The notes below the pieces were generated by a model. The model searched no databases. It had not been told where the DNA came from and saw only the letters and a list, made by a program, of their open reading frames with translations. Shown here one piece after another: positions 25,579-33,840 of a stretch of DNA of 64,000 nucleotides. The position numbers and the translations under genes were made by a program. Origin of the DNA: Trichococcus pasteurii (lineage in GTDB: Bacteria; Bacillota; Bacilli; Lactobacillales; Aerococcaceae). The stretch spans positions 124,001 to 188,000 of the forward strand of contig NZ_FONM01000001.1 in the NCBI RefSeq assembly GCF_900112935.1, given 5' to 3'. The stretch's first letter is position 1, and every line of letters begins with the position of its first letter.

Positions 25579-25718
25579 CAAAAGTGGGCTCGTGAAAGAG
25601 CGGTGGGTGGGAGAAACAGGCACTGCGGGCATTCGTCTTTGGTTACATTTTAACACTTTTTGATGATAATTGCGAGGTTTGGATGCCCGCCAAACCCAAT
25701 AAACGAGCACTTTTTTTT
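25579..25718 (+). ncRNA. Candidate structured RNA with nested long-range helices
   Basis: In a 436-bp gap without a convincing gene, AAAAGTG..CTCGT (25580-25593, two-base bulge) pairs with ACGAGCACTTTT (25703-25714), enclosing a perfect 8-bp helix GCGGGCAT (25625-25632)/ATGCCCGC (25683-25690). An alternative small hairpin GGTTTGG/CCAAACC (25676-25696) competes with the latter. The outer 3' strand runs into eight Ts. The nesting and the T-run suggest a terminated RNA or a leader with a switch; the TauE gene has its own promoter downstream. It matches no class I recognise. Confidence 0.4.
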
Positions 25719-25767
25719 CAATTGGGTAAAGGGATTAAGCGTTTTCCGGATTGTGGCCTCTGAGTCA

Positions 25768-25796
25768 TTGTCATTTTTGGGGATAATCGGTAAAAT
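25768..25796 (+). promoter_or_regulatory. Predicted promoter of the TauE/SafE gene
   Basis: TTGTCA (25768-25773), 17-nt spacer, TAAAAT (25791-25796). Confidence 0.65.
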
Positions 25797-25826
25797 GAAA
25801 GGAATCGTGGGAGGGGGTTTTTCAGA

Positions 25827-26567
25827 ATGTTGGGTTTGAACGGAATCGAATGGATGATGTTGATCATCGCGGCGATCATCATCGGTTTTTCAAAAACGGG
25901 TATACAAGGCGCGACAATTCCGGCAGTGGCGCTCGTTGCGGTCCTATTCGGCGGGAAGGCATCAGCCGGAATCATGTTGCCGATGCTGATGCTGGGGGAT
26001 CTGATCGCCATCTTTCAGTACGGCAAACAAGGTAAATTCAGTGACGTCCTGAAATTGTTGCCAGCAGCCGTAATCGGCATCATCGTTGGAGCCGTCATGG
26101 GCAATTATCTCGACGACAAGCAGTTCAAAGCTTTGCTGGGTATCGTCGTGTTGATTTGCTTGGGGCTGTTGATCTACAGAGAGGTGGCCAAAAGAGTTCT
26201 GCCGCTTCCAAAAAATCCGATCTTCCACTGGATGGTGGGGGCTATCAGTGGCTTTTCTTCGATGGTAGGGAATGCTGCAGGGCCCATATTCAACGTTTAT
26301 GTGCTGTCGCAGGACCTAACCAAGAACAAGATGATCGGAACGACTGCGTGGTTCTTTCTGGTGATGAACCTCGTGAAACTGCCTTTTCACATCTTTATGT
26401 GGGGGACCGTCACGTGGGGGACGCTAAGGTACATGTTGCTGATGATTCCGTTCATCGCATTCGGCAGTTGGATGGGAATCACTTTCGTCAGGAAGATAAA
26501 TGAAGTGTGGTATAAACGCATCATCATGATCATGACTGCGATTGCCGCGGTCCGTCTGTTCATCTAA
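25827..26567 (+). CDS. TauE/SafE-family membrane transporter
   Basis: 246-residue, about eight-helix protein of the TauE/SafE (UPF0721) family, members of which export sulfite, sulfoacetate or related sulfur anions. N-terminal half reads IGFSKTGIQGATIPAVALVAVLFGGKASAGIMLP, the family's conserved first repeat, and the second half has GAISGFSSMVGNAAGPIFNVYVLS. Start ATG 25827 after GGAGGGGG. Single gene with its own promoter and terminator. Substrate inferred only at the level of the family. Confidence 0.88.
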   Translation: MLGLNGIEWMMLIIAAIIIGFSKTGIQGATIPAVALVAVLFGGKASAGIMLPMLMLGDLIAIFQYGKQGKFSDVLKLLPAAVIGIIVGAVMGNYLDDKQFKALLGIVVLICLGLLIYREVAKRVLPLPKNPIFHWMVGAISGFSSMVGNAAGPIFNVYVLSQDLTKNKMIGTTAWFFLVMNLVKLPFHIFMWGTVTWGTLRYMLLMIPFIAFGSWMGITFVRKINEVWYKRIIMIMTAIAAVRLFI

Positions 26568-26619
26568 AAAGAGATGCCTCATGAACGGATTTCACTCCCT
26601 TCATGAGGCATCTCTTTTT
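26566..26619. terminator. Bidirectional terminator
   Basis: AAAAAGAGATGCCTCATGAA/TTCATGAGGCATCTCTTTTT, a perfect 20-bp stem between convergent TauE and DUF1576 genes. Confidence 0.93.
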
Positions 26620-26650
26620 GCAGTCCCAAAAATCTGACTAAATAATTCTG

Positions 26651-27991
26651 TTAATTGGCTTGATCGACTTCAACTTCATCAGCCGGATCGACTGGCCCAC
26701 GCAAGGCGCGTTGGTTGGCCCGGTGAAGGTGGAATGCCTCCAGGATGGGAACCAGTATGGAAGCGACAAGTCCGCCCGAAAAGCCGTTGTTGTACAGGTT
26801 GACGCCGCCGTGGAGATAACCGATATTCATGACCAATGTCAGATGCATGGCACCGGCGATGATTCCCGCTATGTTCCCATAACGACCGGCCAACGGCGCC
26901 AAGGTTGTTCCGAACAGCGCCGAAATAAGGACGATGGTTGATTGATTATCCTGATAGTTGAGTCGGCCCATCAGAGTGACCCCGATCAGGATCGGCAGGA
27001 CGTTCTTGATGTTTTTACCGAAGGCTCCAAAGCCTATGACTGTGAAGATTCCTCCTAAAACTGGACCATTGATTTCTCCGCCCATCAGCAGAATGTAAGT
27101 CGTAGCCAAGAAACCAAGCAAAGCCATGTTGATGAGCGTCGCACCCAAACCGCCAAGTTCCAGGTAATCGGTGGACAATTGGCCCGAATGGCGCATGATC
27201 CGCTTCAAGCCATTGAAGCTCCATCCGTTGAGCCACAAGCCAATCAGGAACATGCCACTGAAAAGTGAATAGAGCAGCACAGAAAATGGGCCATTGTAGC
27301 CGCTGGCAAGAATGTTTACCGTTTCGATTTCGAAGCCAAAGTTGCGCATCAGGGAGATGAAGACCGTCCCGATGATGCCGCAGGTGAAACCGACGTTATA
27401 GAGGCTGAATCCTCTTGTGAAGGTAACGAAATGATGCGCCAGTGGGGGAATCAAGAAGCCGGAAACAAAACCGGCACCCAGCCCCAGGAGCACTCCATAG
27501 GGTTGACCGATGCCGAGGCTGAAAGAGAGCTCGCTGACCAACGGTGCCAAGGCGGTCCCGAAAAGGGCGGCCAGCAAGGATTTGTGCATCGGTACTTTTG
27601 TGACTTTTGCATACGTGAAGGCACCGATGCTGATCGGCATGGAATTGAATAAGTTCTTGCCGAAAAAGGCAAAGCCCGCAATCGTCAATATGCCGGCTAT
27701 GACGGGGCCATTTATCTTGGCATCCGCCATCCTGACGATCCATAGGGCCTGCAACGTCATCAACGAAACGTTGAATAATGCCGCTCCGACGTTCGTCAAT
27801 GCCATATAATCCGTCAACAGGTTAGCCGGAGAGGCCATGATGGTGAGGTTGCCTTCATAGATTTCCCGTGGGCTGTTGAACAGGAAGGCAACACCGCCCA
27901 TCAACAAGGCGAAACCGGTCAATAACCTAAATTTTAATCGCTCGTAGAGTTCCTCTGCGCCACTCATAGTAGGCTGTCTTTTCTGTATCAT
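26651..27991 (-). CDS. DUF1576 multi-pass membrane protein
   Basis: 446 residues, about 12 hydrophobic segments, matching the uncharacterised DUF1576 family. Two halves repeat each other: NGPVIAGILTIAGFAFFGKN in the first and NGPVLGGIFTVIGFGAFGKN in the second, each followed by a PI-x-IG segment and an FGT-x-LAPL segment. That internal duplication looks like a transporter or channel fold with two inverted or parallel repeats. Start ATG 27991 after GGGGGA. A cre-like site lies about 100 nt upstream, suggesting carbon catabolite control. Function unknown. Confidence 0.85.
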   Translation of the reverse strand: MIQKRQPTMSGAEELYERLKFRLLTGFALLMGGVAFLFNSPREIYEGNLTIMASPANLLTDYMALTNVGAALFNVSLMTLQALWIVRMADAKINGPVIAGILTIAGFAFFGKNLFNSMPISIGAFTYAKVTKVPMHKSLLAALFGTALAPLVSELSFSLGIGQPYGVLLGLGAGFVSGFLIPPLAHHFVTFTRGFSLYNVGFTCGIIGTVFISLMRNFGFEIETVNILASGYNGPFSVLLYSLFSGMFLIGLWLNGWSFNGLKRIMRHSGQLSTDYLELGGLGATLINMALLGFLATTYILLMGGEINGPVLGGIFTVIGFGAFGKNIKNVLPILIGVTLMGRLNYQDNQSTIVLISALFGTTLAPLAGRYGNIAGIIAGAMHLTLVMNIGYLHGGVNLYNNGFSGGLVASILVPILEAFHLHRANQRALRGPVDPADEVEVDQAN

Positions 27992-28090
27992 TAGTGTCCC
28001 CCAATCTTATTGTGTTGTAACTGATTAATGAAAATGAAATATGGAAATTGCTTTTTGTCGCTACGGTAAGAACCCAAGCTGACAAAATCA

Positions 28091-28104
28091 TGTAAACGTT
28101 AACT
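28091..28104. promoter_or_regulatory. cre-like site (CcpA) near the DUF1576 gene
   Basis: TGTAAACGTTAACT matches 13 of 14 positions of the cre consensus TGWNANCGNTNWCA. About 100 nt upstream of the DUF1576 start. Confidence 0.6.
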
Positions 28105-28284
28105 TACATTTAATTATACAGGTCCGCAGCGACTCTCACAATATTTATTTTCAATTTTACTAAAATCCACTAATATTTCAACAGGAAGTACACAAACAGA
28201 ACAATCTGTGCTGAACATTTGGTCCAAAAGGCAACGCCTGATCCAAAAAAGGTCGCACTTTTGTTCCGATTCAGACCGGATTGG

Positions 28285-28312
28285 TTTACTTTCGGATATA
28301 TACCGCTACAAT
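28285..28312 (+). promoter_or_regulatory. Predicted promoter of the Gfo/Idh gene
   Basis: TTTACT (28285-28290), 16-nt spacer, TACAAT (28307-28312). Confidence 0.45.
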
Positions 28313-28348
28313 ATAGAGAGAAGATACAATCATTTAGGGGGAAGAAGT

Positions 28349-29365
28349 ATGCTGACAATCGGATACATCGGAAACGGGAAAAGTGCAAACCGTTACCATT
28401 TGCCTTTTTCTTTATCAAGAAGCAACATCAAGGTCAAAACGATCTATAGCCGGAATCCGGAGAAGAGTGATTGGGAAAAAATCGAAGGCATCCACTATAC
28501 GGGAAATATCGCGGATATTCTGGAGGATGATGACATCCAATTGGTGGTCATCTGCACGCATACGAATTCCCATTATGAGTTCGCCAAACTGGCTTTGGAT
28601 CACGGTAAAAATGTGCTGGTCGAAAAACCATTCATGCCAACTTCCGAAGAAGCGGCCGCTATTTTTGCCTACGCGAAAGAAAAGGGCTTGCTGGTCCAGT
28701 GCTACCAGAACAGACGCTACGATTCGGACTTCCTGACGACCCAGAAAGTAATCGAAAGCGGCAAATTAGGCGATCTGTTGGAAGTCGAGATAGCCATCGA
28801 CTATTACCGTCCGGAAATTCCTTTGGCTATCGACAGCTTCACCAAGGATACAAGCTACCTGTACGGAATCGGCAGCCATACCATCGATCAGGTCCTTTCC
28901 TATTTCGGCAAACCGGACAGAATCCACTACGACGTGCGGCAACTATTGGGACCAGGCCGGATGAATGATTACTTCGACTTGGATTTCCATTATCAGAATC
29001 TGAAAGTTTCCATTAAATCCAGCTTCTTCAGGCTGAAGGAACGTCCGAGTTTTGTCGCTTACGGCAAAAAGGGCATGTTCGTGAAACAGACCCGAGACCG
29101 TCAAGAAGAGCACCTGAAGCTGTTCCACATGCCGAACAATTCCGATTTCGGTGTCGACCTGCCGGAGCATTACGGGGTTCTGACGTACATGGATGATGAA
29201 GGCGTCTACCATGAAGAGAAAGTGGTCTCCGAAAAAGGCGATTACGCCAGAGTCTATGATGACCTGTACAACGCAATCGTGAACGGTGCGGAAAAAGTCA
29301 CCAAGGACGAGGAAACCCTGCTGCAGATGGAAATCATCGAAACAGGGATAGAGGGTATGGTCTGA
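28349..29365 (+). CDS. Gfo/Idh/MocA-family oxidoreductase
   Basis: 338 residues. N-terminal Rossmann fold begins TIGYIGNGKSANRYHLP, with VVICTHTNSHYEFAKLAL and the catalytic-region lysine in VLVEKPFMPTSEEA (EKP motif). The C-terminal domain has DLLEVEIAIDYYRPE and GIGSHTIDQVLSYFG, where the histidine-containing GSHTID is typical. It oxidises or reduces a sugar, inositol or related polyol with NAD(P); the exact substrate is not visible. Start ATG 28349 after AGGGGGAAG; the upstream in-frame extension crosses the promoter. Confidence 0.88.
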   Translation: MLTIGYIGNGKSANRYHLPFSLSRSNIKVKTIYSRNPEKSDWEKIEGIHYTGNIADILEDDDIQLVVICTHTNSHYEFAKLALDHGKNVLVEKPFMPTSEEAAAIFAYAKEKGLLVQCYQNRRYDSDFLTTQKVIESGKLGDLLEVEIAIDYYRPEIPLAIDSFTKDTSYLYGIGSHTIDQVLSYFGKPDRIHYDVRQLLGPGRMNDYFDLDFHYQNLKVSIKSSFFRLKERPSFVAYGKKGMFVKQTRDRQEEHLKLFHMPNNSDFGVDLPEHYGVLTYMDDEGVYHEEKVVSEKGDYARVYDDLYNAIVNGAEKVTKDEETLLQMEIIETGIEGMV

Positions 29366-29385
29366 AGAGAAAGAGAATGAAAGCT

Positions 29386-29424
29386 ACCATGGGCAGCCTC
29401 GTTGCGAGGCGACCCATGGTTTCT
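29386..29424 (+). terminator. Terminator of the Gfo/Idh gene
   Basis: ACCATGGG/CCCATGGT with inner CCTC, GTTGC, GAGG; followed by TTTCTTGG. Confidence 0.75.
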
Positions 29425-29484
29425 TGGTCTTTTCTGCTTGTCCGGTAACTTTCTTTTTGAAGGGTTTGTGGCCACCGGGGGTCC

Positions 29485-29618
29485 CAGCTCCGGTGAACGG
29501 TGCCTTCGCCGAAGTTCGGCCAACATTCCGTTTGCGTCCTCCGACGAGCGCAGCCTCTCCGGAGTTGCGGATGAAAGTTACCGAAGAACTTCGGTGGGCG
29601 TACGCCTCACCGGAGCTG
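29485..29618 (+). repeat. Dispersed intergenic repeat, copy B (short form with terminal inverted repeats)
   Basis: 134 bp bounded by a perfect 12-bp inverted repeat, CAGCTCCGGTGA at the left and TCACCGGAGCTG at the right. Shares the blocks GCTCCGGTGAACG, TTCGGCCAACATTC and TCCTCCGACGAGCGCAG with copies A and C, but lacks the central GGCGTCCTCCGGCGGG block. Flanking sequence to about 29640 (CTAATATCTGAAATT) also resembles copy A. This and two terminators fill the 398-bp gap; no gene seen. Confidence 0.85.
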
Positions 29619-29709
29619 CGCACGCATATTGCTAATATCTGAAATTAATCGGGGTTAGTCTTCTTCGGTCATATGCCTCCCCGTAAAAATTATCATCTGT
29701 AAAAACAGG

Positions 29710-29755
29710 AAAATCCTTAAAATGGGTACTAATGCCCAGTTTAAGGATTTTTTTG
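29710..29755 (-). terminator. Terminator of the aldo/keto reductase gene
   Basis: AAATCCTTAAA/TTTAAGGATTT with inner GGG/CCC; T-rich on both strands. Confidence 0.85.
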
Positions 29756-29763
29756 TTGGTTAT

Positions 29764-30582
29764 TTAGTTTGCGCGGACATCTTTCAGGGCATCCAGAATC
29801 GCCACATCTTCCGGCGAAATGGTGAAATCAAGCTGCGCATTCTCGATGATGCGCGCTTCATGCGTGGACTTCGGCAAAGGCAGGGTATCCTTCTCCAGGC
29901 AATAACGGATGGATAATTGCGCCGGCGTCACGCCGTATTTTTCAGCCATCTGCTTGATTTCGGGGCTATCCAGAATAGCGCCGGTAGCTAAAGGTGAATA
30001 GGCTTCGACGACGATTTTGTGTGTTTTGCAGAATGTCAGCAAGTCCTTCTGGTCGCGGCCGATGTAGAAAGGGATCTGGTTCGCCATCGGTACGATGTCG
30101 CAATTGTCCAGGATCGCTTGCAGGTCTTTGATGGAGAAGTTCGAGACCCCGATGGCGCGGATTCGACCTTCGTCATAGAGCTGTTCCATGGCTTTCCAAA
30201 CTTGGATGTTGCCTTCGGTGCAGTCCTTGCCGATCTCGTCCCATGGCCATGGCGCATGGATCAAGTAAAGGTCCAAATAATCCAAGCCAAGATTGTTCAT
30301 GGTTTCCTCGAAATGCTGCAGCGCGCCGTCGTAATCCTTTATTTGTGCGGGCAACTTGCTTGTCACAAACACTTCTTCGCGGGCAATCCCGAAATCGCGG
30401 ATCGCTTTTCCGACATTTTCTTCATTGTGATAGGCATGTGCCGTATCGATGTGCGTATAACCGTTCTTCAAAGCCATCGTAACCGCTTCATAGGCCTCTT
30501 CGTTAGGGATTTGCCATGTTCCGAAACCGATGGAGGGAATCGATACCCCATTGTAAAAAGTGAATACATCTTTGTTTGCCAT
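29764..30582 (-). CDS. Aldo/keto reductase
   Basis: 272 residues, (beta/alpha)8 NADPH-dependent reductase of the bacterial AKR5-like group. Catalytic tetrad visible: Asp46 and Tyr51 in HIDTAHAYHNE, Lys76 in VTSKL, His109 in LYLIHAPWPW. The cofactor loop reads PLPKSTHEARI near the C-terminus. Broad substrates in this family include 2-oxo acids and aldehydes. SD AGGAGG before ATG 30582, with a cre-like site 18 nt further upstream. Single-gene unit. Confidence 0.92.
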   Translation of the reverse strand: MANKDVFTFYNGVSIPSIGFGTWQIPNEEAYEAVTMALKNGYTHIDTAHAYHNEENVGKAIRDFGIAREEVFVTSKLPAQIKDYDGALQHFEETMNNLGLDYLDLYLIHAPWPWDEIGKDCTEGNIQVWKAMEQLYDEGRIRAIGVSNFSIKDLQAILDNCDIVPMANQIPFYIGRDQKDLLTFCKTHKIVVEAYSPLATGAILDSPEIKQMAEKYGVTPAQLSIRYCLEKDTLPLPKSTHEARIIENAQLDFTISPEDVAILDALKDVRAN

Positions 30583-30599
30583 TCAATAACCTCCTGATG

Positions 30600-30613
30600 T
30601 GATAACGTTTACT
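30600..30613. promoter_or_regulatory. cre-like site upstream of the aldo/keto reductase
   Basis: TGATAACGTTTACT, 13 of 14 matches to TGWNANCGNTNWCA, about 20 nt from the start codon; position suggests repression by CcpA. Confidence 0.62.
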
Positions 30614-30784
30614 AATCTTCAGTTTAGAACAGTCAGCAGTAGATGTAAAAGGATATACCTCGAAAAGTCAAAATAGCTTAGAAATGGACAGGGGGTACGG
30701 AAGAATTATTCTGGTATTTGTTTGCAAACAAGCGAGTTGATCTGTCTTAGTCAGGTAAGGATACACCAGATGTCAGGGTTAATT

Positions 30785-30798
30785 TGAGAACGCTTTTA
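30785..30798. promoter_or_regulatory. cre-like site upstream of the M20 peptidase
   Basis: TGAGAACGCTTTTA, 13 of 14 matches to the cre consensus, about 60 nt before the start codon. Confidence 0.5.
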
Positions 30799-30856
30799 AA
30801 AAACGGTATATTTTAGACAGAGGTGAATGTTATAATTTTTCCAAGGGGGAATGATC

Positions 30857-32020
30857 ATGGGCTTCGATAGGAATCAGTATTTACGTGAATTGGAGACGAT
30901 CGTCAATATCGACAGTGGCAGCAGAAATCCTGCGGGCACACGAGAAGTGGCGGCGTTTTTGGAAGAGAAATATAGGCAGCAAGGTTTTGTTACTGAGCTG
31001 GTTTCGGTCGGTCCGGAGGTTGGACCGGTTCTGGTGGCGACGAACGCACCGGACGAACCCATCGATCTGCTCTTCATCGGCCACACCGATACTGTGTTCC
31101 TGGATGGCGAAGCGAGCAGACGGCCTTTCACGATAGAGGGAGAGCGGCTCTATGGGCCTGGCGTTTATGACATGAAAGGCTGCAGCCTGTTGACGGCCTA
31201 TTTGCTGGAAAACTTGCCCACAGAACTGAAGCAAAGCCTTAACATCTGTGTGATCCATAATCCGGATGAGGAGATCAGCTCCTTTTATTCCCGCGAAGTA
31301 ATCATTGAGAAAGCCAAAATGGCCAAGTTCGCTTTCGTCATGGAGCCGAGTTCAGCGGATGGTTCGATGATCAAGGAGAGGAAAGGCATCGAGAAACTGA
31401 AGATCCATTTCAAGGGCCGGCCATCTCACGCCGGCGACGCCCCTCAGGAAGGGCGCAGCGCCATCAACGAACTGGCTCATTGGATCGTTCGCATGAATAC
31501 TTTGATTGATTATGCTGCCGGTGTGTCTGTCAACGCGGGCACGATCCAGGGCGGCAGCGTACCGAATGTCGTCCCCGAGCACGCCCAGATGGAATTGGAC
31601 TACCGTTACTCAAATCCCACGGACGTCACGGCTTTCTTTGATATGCTGGAGGAATTGCAGGATCATGCCGCCGCAATGGAAATCGGCATTGACATCGAAG
31701 TCATCGGCAAGCGGCCGCCAATGATCGACGTTCCCGGAGCGAAAGCGTTGCGGAGCGTCTTCGAGAATGTTGGCAAGCAAATGGACACGGTCGTTTCGTT
31801 CAAAAAATCGGGAGGCGTATCCGACGCCAACTTCACTACCAGTGTCGGGGTTCCGACGGTCTGCAGCATTGGTCTGATCGGTGGAGCTTTTCATACCGAT
31901 CACGAATATGTGGAGCTGGATTCCATTCAGCAACGCTTGGATCTTTTGACGGCGGTCATAACAGAAATGAGCCGGCGGAAGATGTTCTGTGAAAGCGCAG
32001 ATCGGCTGTCCATCTCGTGA
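30857..32020 (+). CDS. M20-family metallopeptidase (carboxypeptidase G2/ArgE-DapE type)
   Basis: 387 residues. Metal ligands and catalytic residues follow the M20 pattern: FIGHTDTVF (His76, Asp78), GPGVYDMKG with the bridging Asp, NPDEEISS with the general-base Glu pair, VMEPSS, and a C-terminal GGAFHTDHEYVEL with the last His. The dimerisation lid contains RPSHAGDAPQEGRSAI. Hydrolyses an amide bond of a small peptide or acyl-amino acid; substrate unknown. Start ATG 30857 chosen for its spacing to AAGGGGG; ATG 30851 is too close. Confidence 0.9.
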   Translation: MGFDRNQYLRELETIVNIDSGSRNPAGTREVAAFLEEKYRQQGFVTELVSVGPEVGPVLVATNAPDEPIDLLFIGHTDTVFLDGEASRRPFTIEGERLYGPGVYDMKGCSLLTAYLLENLPTELKQSLNICVIHNPDEEISSFYSREVIIEKAKMAKFAFVMEPSSADGSMIKERKGIEKLKIHFKGRPSHAGDAPQEGRSAINELAHWIVRMNTLIDYAAGVSVNAGTIQGGSVPNVVPEHAQMELDYRYSNPTDVTAFFDMLEELQDHAAAMEIGIDIEVIGKRPPMIDVPGAKALRSVFENVGKQMDTVVSFKKSGGVSDANFTTSVGVPTVCSIGLIGGAFHTDHEYVELDSIQQRLDLLTAVITEMSRRKMFCESADRLSIS

Positions 32021-32053
32021 GCCCCAACGATGCAGACATGAAAAATTATAAAT

Positions 32054-32105
32054 TAAACAGCAATGCGAAGGTCCTTTTCCGGTCCTCTGCGTTGCTGTTT
32101 TTTTT
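32054..32105 (+). terminator. Terminator of the M20 peptidase gene
   Basis: AAACAGCAATGCG/TGCGTTGCTGTTT arms with G-U pairing, then T8. Confidence 0.8.
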
Positions 32106-32298
32106 GATTGATGGCGCTGTGTTCCACGACGGAAATACTTGCCGAAGAACACTGGAAGAACAGCACTTTTGCTGTTCCGGATGCGATAATAGGGCTATAG
32201 CATTTCATCCGTAGATACCGATTAGCGCAGCCTGCAGGCGGAGCAAATTGGTGATTTAATTGGATGTTTCCGGGGGATTAAGCAGAAGGGGTGGTAAC

Positions 32299-32796
32299 AT
32301 GGTGAAGATTGGTGAGAAGACAGTTGTGTCCGTAACGTGCCAAGATGTTATTCTGCAATTAGCTGAGCAATATTGTTCTGAAGGTGAGTATCTTCACTTC
32401 GGGATGAAAGAGAATCCTAAAAAATATGTATTGGTGACCGATGAAAAAATATACCTGATCAAATCCAAAGCGATGGCTGAAGACAAGCATAAAGAGGATG
32501 TGTTCAGCATCCAGTACACGCAGATGCGGAAAGAGGAATTAAGGATGAAGTTTGATGGCTGGTTTGTGGAAATGTCCACCCACTCCGCCGAAAAAAAAGA
32601 GCCTCAATTTCATATCGTGTTGGATAAAATCCAAGGCTTGCGTCCGGACGAAAAAGAAATTTCCTTAGAGAGTCCGCAACCCGTTTTGCCAGATTATCTG
32701 GAAGCGGAAATCCACTGTTTGAAAGAAATATTGGCGGAAGGCCTCATCACGCAGGAAGAATACGAGAGCGTGAAGGACAGACTTTCGGAAATGTAA
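32299..32796 (+). CDS. PH-like domain protein with C-terminal SHOCT motif
   Basis: 165 residues, no signal peptide or membrane helix. Residues 20-120 look like a bacterial PH-type beta domain (YLHFGMKENPKKYVLVTDEKIYLI, then alternating strands). The last 33 residues, LKEILAEGLITQEEYESVKDRL, are a SHOCT element, a short helical hairpin found at the C-terminus of many bacterial proteins. Function unknown. Start ATG 32299 with GGGGTGG upstream. Confidence 0.72.
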   Translation: MVKIGEKTVVSVTCQDVILQLAEQYCSEGEYLHFGMKENPKKYVLVTDEKIYLIKSKAMAEDKHKEDVFSIQYTQMRKEELRMKFDGWFVEMSTHSAEKKEPQFHIVLDKIQGLRPDEKEISLESPQPVLPDYLEAEIHCLKEILAEGLITQEEYESVKDRLSEM

Positions 32797-32840
32797 ACAA
32801 GCAGTCGGTTCCGCGGAGTCGAGATACAGAATATAGTAAG

Positions 32841-32886
32841 AAAAAACATGGAGCTGCCTCATTTCGAGACAGCTCCATGTTTTTTG
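32841..32886. terminator. Terminator of the SHOCT protein gene
   Basis: AAAAAACATGGAGCTG/CAGCTCCATGTTTTTT with inner CTC/GAG. Usable on both strands. Confidence 0.88.
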
Positions 32887-32990
32887 TGGTTTGGTACTAT
32901 GATTATCTGGTTTGAGGTCAAGTCCGTGGCGGAATTCCCCGCCTCAACCGCTTTTGGAGGGTTATCCGACAACTTCTTATGGAACTAATC

Positions 32991-33587
32991 TCAGATCGCC
33001 AAACTCGTTCTTTTGAATGTATTGAACTGATCGCGCAATAGGGCGCGCGTCAGGTGATCTTCAAATGTCACATTCAGATTCGGCAGCTTTGCGATATTGT
33101 AGATGTCGTTTGTATCTTCCACGAGCACCCAATTGTTCAATACCTTCACGACGATGGAGGACAGCGGTTCTGCATTGCTGCACTTGAACAACGTATCATC
33201 CACAAATTTTTTGAAAGGATTGACCAACTGTTCTTCCGGCAGCATGTTCTCCGCCAAGCCCAAGGCATCATCCCGATAGATCGTGAATTCTTTCTCATAT
33301 ACAGGAGGGGATTGTTTGATGAGTTCGTAATCCCGTTCCTTTATGTACGCCAAGGCGTCCTGGTAACCTTTGCGGTATTCCTTAGTGGATTTGATGCCGC
33401 TGTTCATATAGGTTTTGGCCGCGATGACTTCTTCCAAAGAATCTTCAGGAATCAACCAACCCTCTTTGTTGCTGAATTTCACGGCATCTTTGATTTTTCC
33501 TTTGCGGATCCATCTGCGCACCATTTCTTCTGAATGGGTGATATTTTTTTTGCTGAGTATTTTGACTGCTTCGGCTACGGTAAGCAT
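32991..33587 (-). CDS. Helix-turn-helix protein of unknown function
   Basis: 198 residues. The first 60 residues form an excisionase/MerR-like HTH: MLTVAEAVKILSKKNITHS, then EEMVRRWIRKGKIKDAVKF and a GWLIPEDSLEEVI hinge. The remainder is mostly helical and I do not recognise it. No recombination genes are nearby, so a chromosomal regulator is more likely than an excisionase. Start ATG 33587 after GGAGGG. Divergent from pckA. Confidence 0.68.
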   Translation of the reverse strand: MLTVAEAVKILSKKNITHSEEMVRRWIRKGKIKDAVKFSNKEGWLIPEDSLEEVIAAKTYMNSGIKSTKEYRKGYQDALAYIKERDYELIKQSPPVYEKEFTIYRDDALGLAENMLPEEQLVNPFKKFVDDTLFKCSNAEPLSSIVVKVLNNWVLVEDTNDIYNIAKLPNLNVTFEDHLTRALLRDQFNTFKRTSLAI

Positions 33588-33687
33588 TGTTTGTCCCTCC
33601 GTTGTTACTTGTTTAGTTGATTATATAGTAGCATTAAGTTTTCGGGATGTGGTGTTTCTTTTGTGTACTCCTAAACATAGTACAGAG

Positions 33688-33740
33688 AAAAAACACTAAT
33701 AAGGTGCTTGGAGCTCGATGTAACAGGCAAGTGTTTTTTT
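33688..33740 (+). terminator. Hairpin with T-run in the pckA upstream region
   Basis: AAAAAACACT (33688-33697) pairs with AGTGTTTTTT (33730-33739) across a 32-nt loop. No rightward gene precedes it, so it would end a short leader RNA or act as an attenuator before pckA. Confidence 0.45.
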
Positions 33741-33806
33741 AGTGTTCAAAATATGAAGAACATCATAAGTACACCTCGTAATCGGCACAAATACAGAAAA
33801 GCATAC

Positions 33807-33812
33807 TATAAT
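33807..33812 (+). promoter_or_regulatory. -10 element of pckA
   Basis: TATAAT 28 nt before the pckA start; -35 is poor (GGCACA), so activation or a weak basal promoter is possible. Confidence 0.45.
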
Positions 33813-33840
33813 GAAGGCATCAAAATTACGGAGGTCGAGT

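Larger units (their letters stand above)
27992..28348. other. Divergent intergenic region, 357 bp
   Basis: AT-rich control region between the leftward DUF1576 gene and the rightward Gfo/Idh gene. It holds the cre-like site at 28091 and the promoter at 28285. I see no further gene in it. Confidence 0.6.

Noticed and set aside
25322-25663. 113-codon rightward frame before the TauE gene
   Set aside because: It starts inside the ROK gene, has no ribosome site, matches nothing known and overlaps the predicted RNA helices.
29424-29642. Short open frames within repeat copies A, B and C
   Set aside because: Different frames are open in each copy and none is conserved, so the repeats are non-coding.
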